Origin: Candidatus Galloscillospira excrementavium
Lineage (GTDB): Bacteria; Bacillota; Clostridia; Oscillospirales; Oscillospiraceae
DNA: 5,261 nucleotides
Assembly (NCBI GenBank): GCA_018711785.1
Contig: DVHW01000011.1
Location: 1-5,261 of the forward strand
Direction: 5' to 3'
Shown: one piece after another, positions 4,960-5,261 of the stretch
How positions within the stretch are numbered: the first letter of the stretch is position 1
Layout of the letters: every line of letters begins with the position of its first letter
Made by a program: the position numbers and the translations under genes
The notes under the pieces: model-generated
Told to the model about the DNA's origin: nothing
Databases searched by the model: none
Seen by the model: the letters and a program-made list of their open reading frames with translations, nothing else

Positions 4960-5261
4960 ATGAAAAAATGGGTTTGTTCCGTCTGCGGTTATGTCCATGA
5001 GGGCGATAAGGCCCCCGACTTCTGCCCCATCTGCAAGGCCCCCGCTTCCAAGTTCGTGGAGCAGGGCGGCGAGAAGACCTGGGCTGCCGAACATGTGGTC
5101 GGCGTGGCGCAGGGCGCTCCCGAGGAGATCCTCCAGGGCCTGCGTGAGAACTTCCAGGGCGAGTGCTCCGAGGTGGGCATGTACCTGGCCATGGCCCGTG
5201 TGGCCCACCGCGAGGGCTACCCCGAGATCGGCCTGTACTGGGAGAAGGCCGCCTATGAGGA
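4960..5261 (+). CDS. rbr: Reverse-type rubrerythrin / NADH peroxidase-like protein (partial, 3' end outside window)
   Basis: Rubrerythrins reduce hydrogen peroxide with electrons from NAD(P)H through a rubredoxin iron centre and a diiron site in the cytoplasm. The N-terminus MKKWVCSVCGYVHEGDKAP carries C6 and C9, and FCPICKAP gives C22 and C25, the short CX2C-X12-CX2C rubredoxin domain. A linker (about 30-58) leads to the ferritin-like four-helix domain, whose first helix FQGECSEVGMYLAMARVA (65-82) holds likely diiron ligand E68; the frame runs off the window at YE (99-100), just where the next diiron-ligand motif is expected. With rubredoxin first and the diiron domain second, this is the reverse order found in clostridial oxygen-induced rubrerythrins. 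AGGAGG (4945-4950) overlaps the stop codon of the regulator and is 9 nt from ATG 4960. No promoter or terminator separates the two genes. Confidence 0.92.
   Translation, partial: MKKWVCSVCGYVHEGDKAPDFCPICKAPASKFVEQGGEKTWAAEHVVGVAQGAPEEILQGLRENFQGECSEVGMYLAMARVAHREGYPEIGLYWEKAAYE

Overview
The window looks like a chromosomal segment from a G+C-rich anaerobic Firmicute, most likely a clostridial (Oscillospiraceae-like) gut bacterium. The evidence is Bacillota-type Shine-Dalgarno sites (AAGGAGG, AGGAGG), sigma-A style promoters, a Toprim protein carrying the C-terminal region (DUF4093) typical of Clostridia, and a reverse-type rubrerythrin, an enzyme of strict anaerobes. The assignment is inference from gene content. 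All genes are on the + strand.

Region 1 (1-213): the last 13 codons of an upstream gene, recognisable as the UvrA C-terminus, then a very stable GC hairpin without a U-tract. A short intergenic region follows with a good sigma-A promoter and several dyads (110-121, 128-145, 182-195).

Region 2 (214-4361): a tight operon. A 74-aa XRE-family helix-turn-helix regulator overlaps by 8 nt the start of comEC (DNA-uptake channel with a C-terminal metallo-beta-lactamase domain). comEC is followed, with almost no gap, by holA (DNA polymerase III delta subunit), and 11 nt later by an RNase M5-like Toprim protein. A strong intrinsic terminator with eight T's closes the unit at 4399-4433.

Region 3 (4434-5261): an A/T-rich promoter region (TTTACA-17-TATGAT with an extended -10) drives a second operon. 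It holds a Fur-family regulator whose ligand residues fit PerR (Asp at the position that is Asp104 in B. subtilis PerR) and, 13 nt later, a rubrerythrin with an N-terminal rubredoxin domain, cut by the window end. This is a classic peroxide/oxygen-defence pairing.

Most of the window is conserved housekeeping and stress-response content. I see no mobile element, CRISPR array, RNA gene or clearly new system. The points most worth a second look are the XRE regulator translationally joined to comEC, the cluster of dyads at its promoter, and the possible operators in front of the PerR-like gene.
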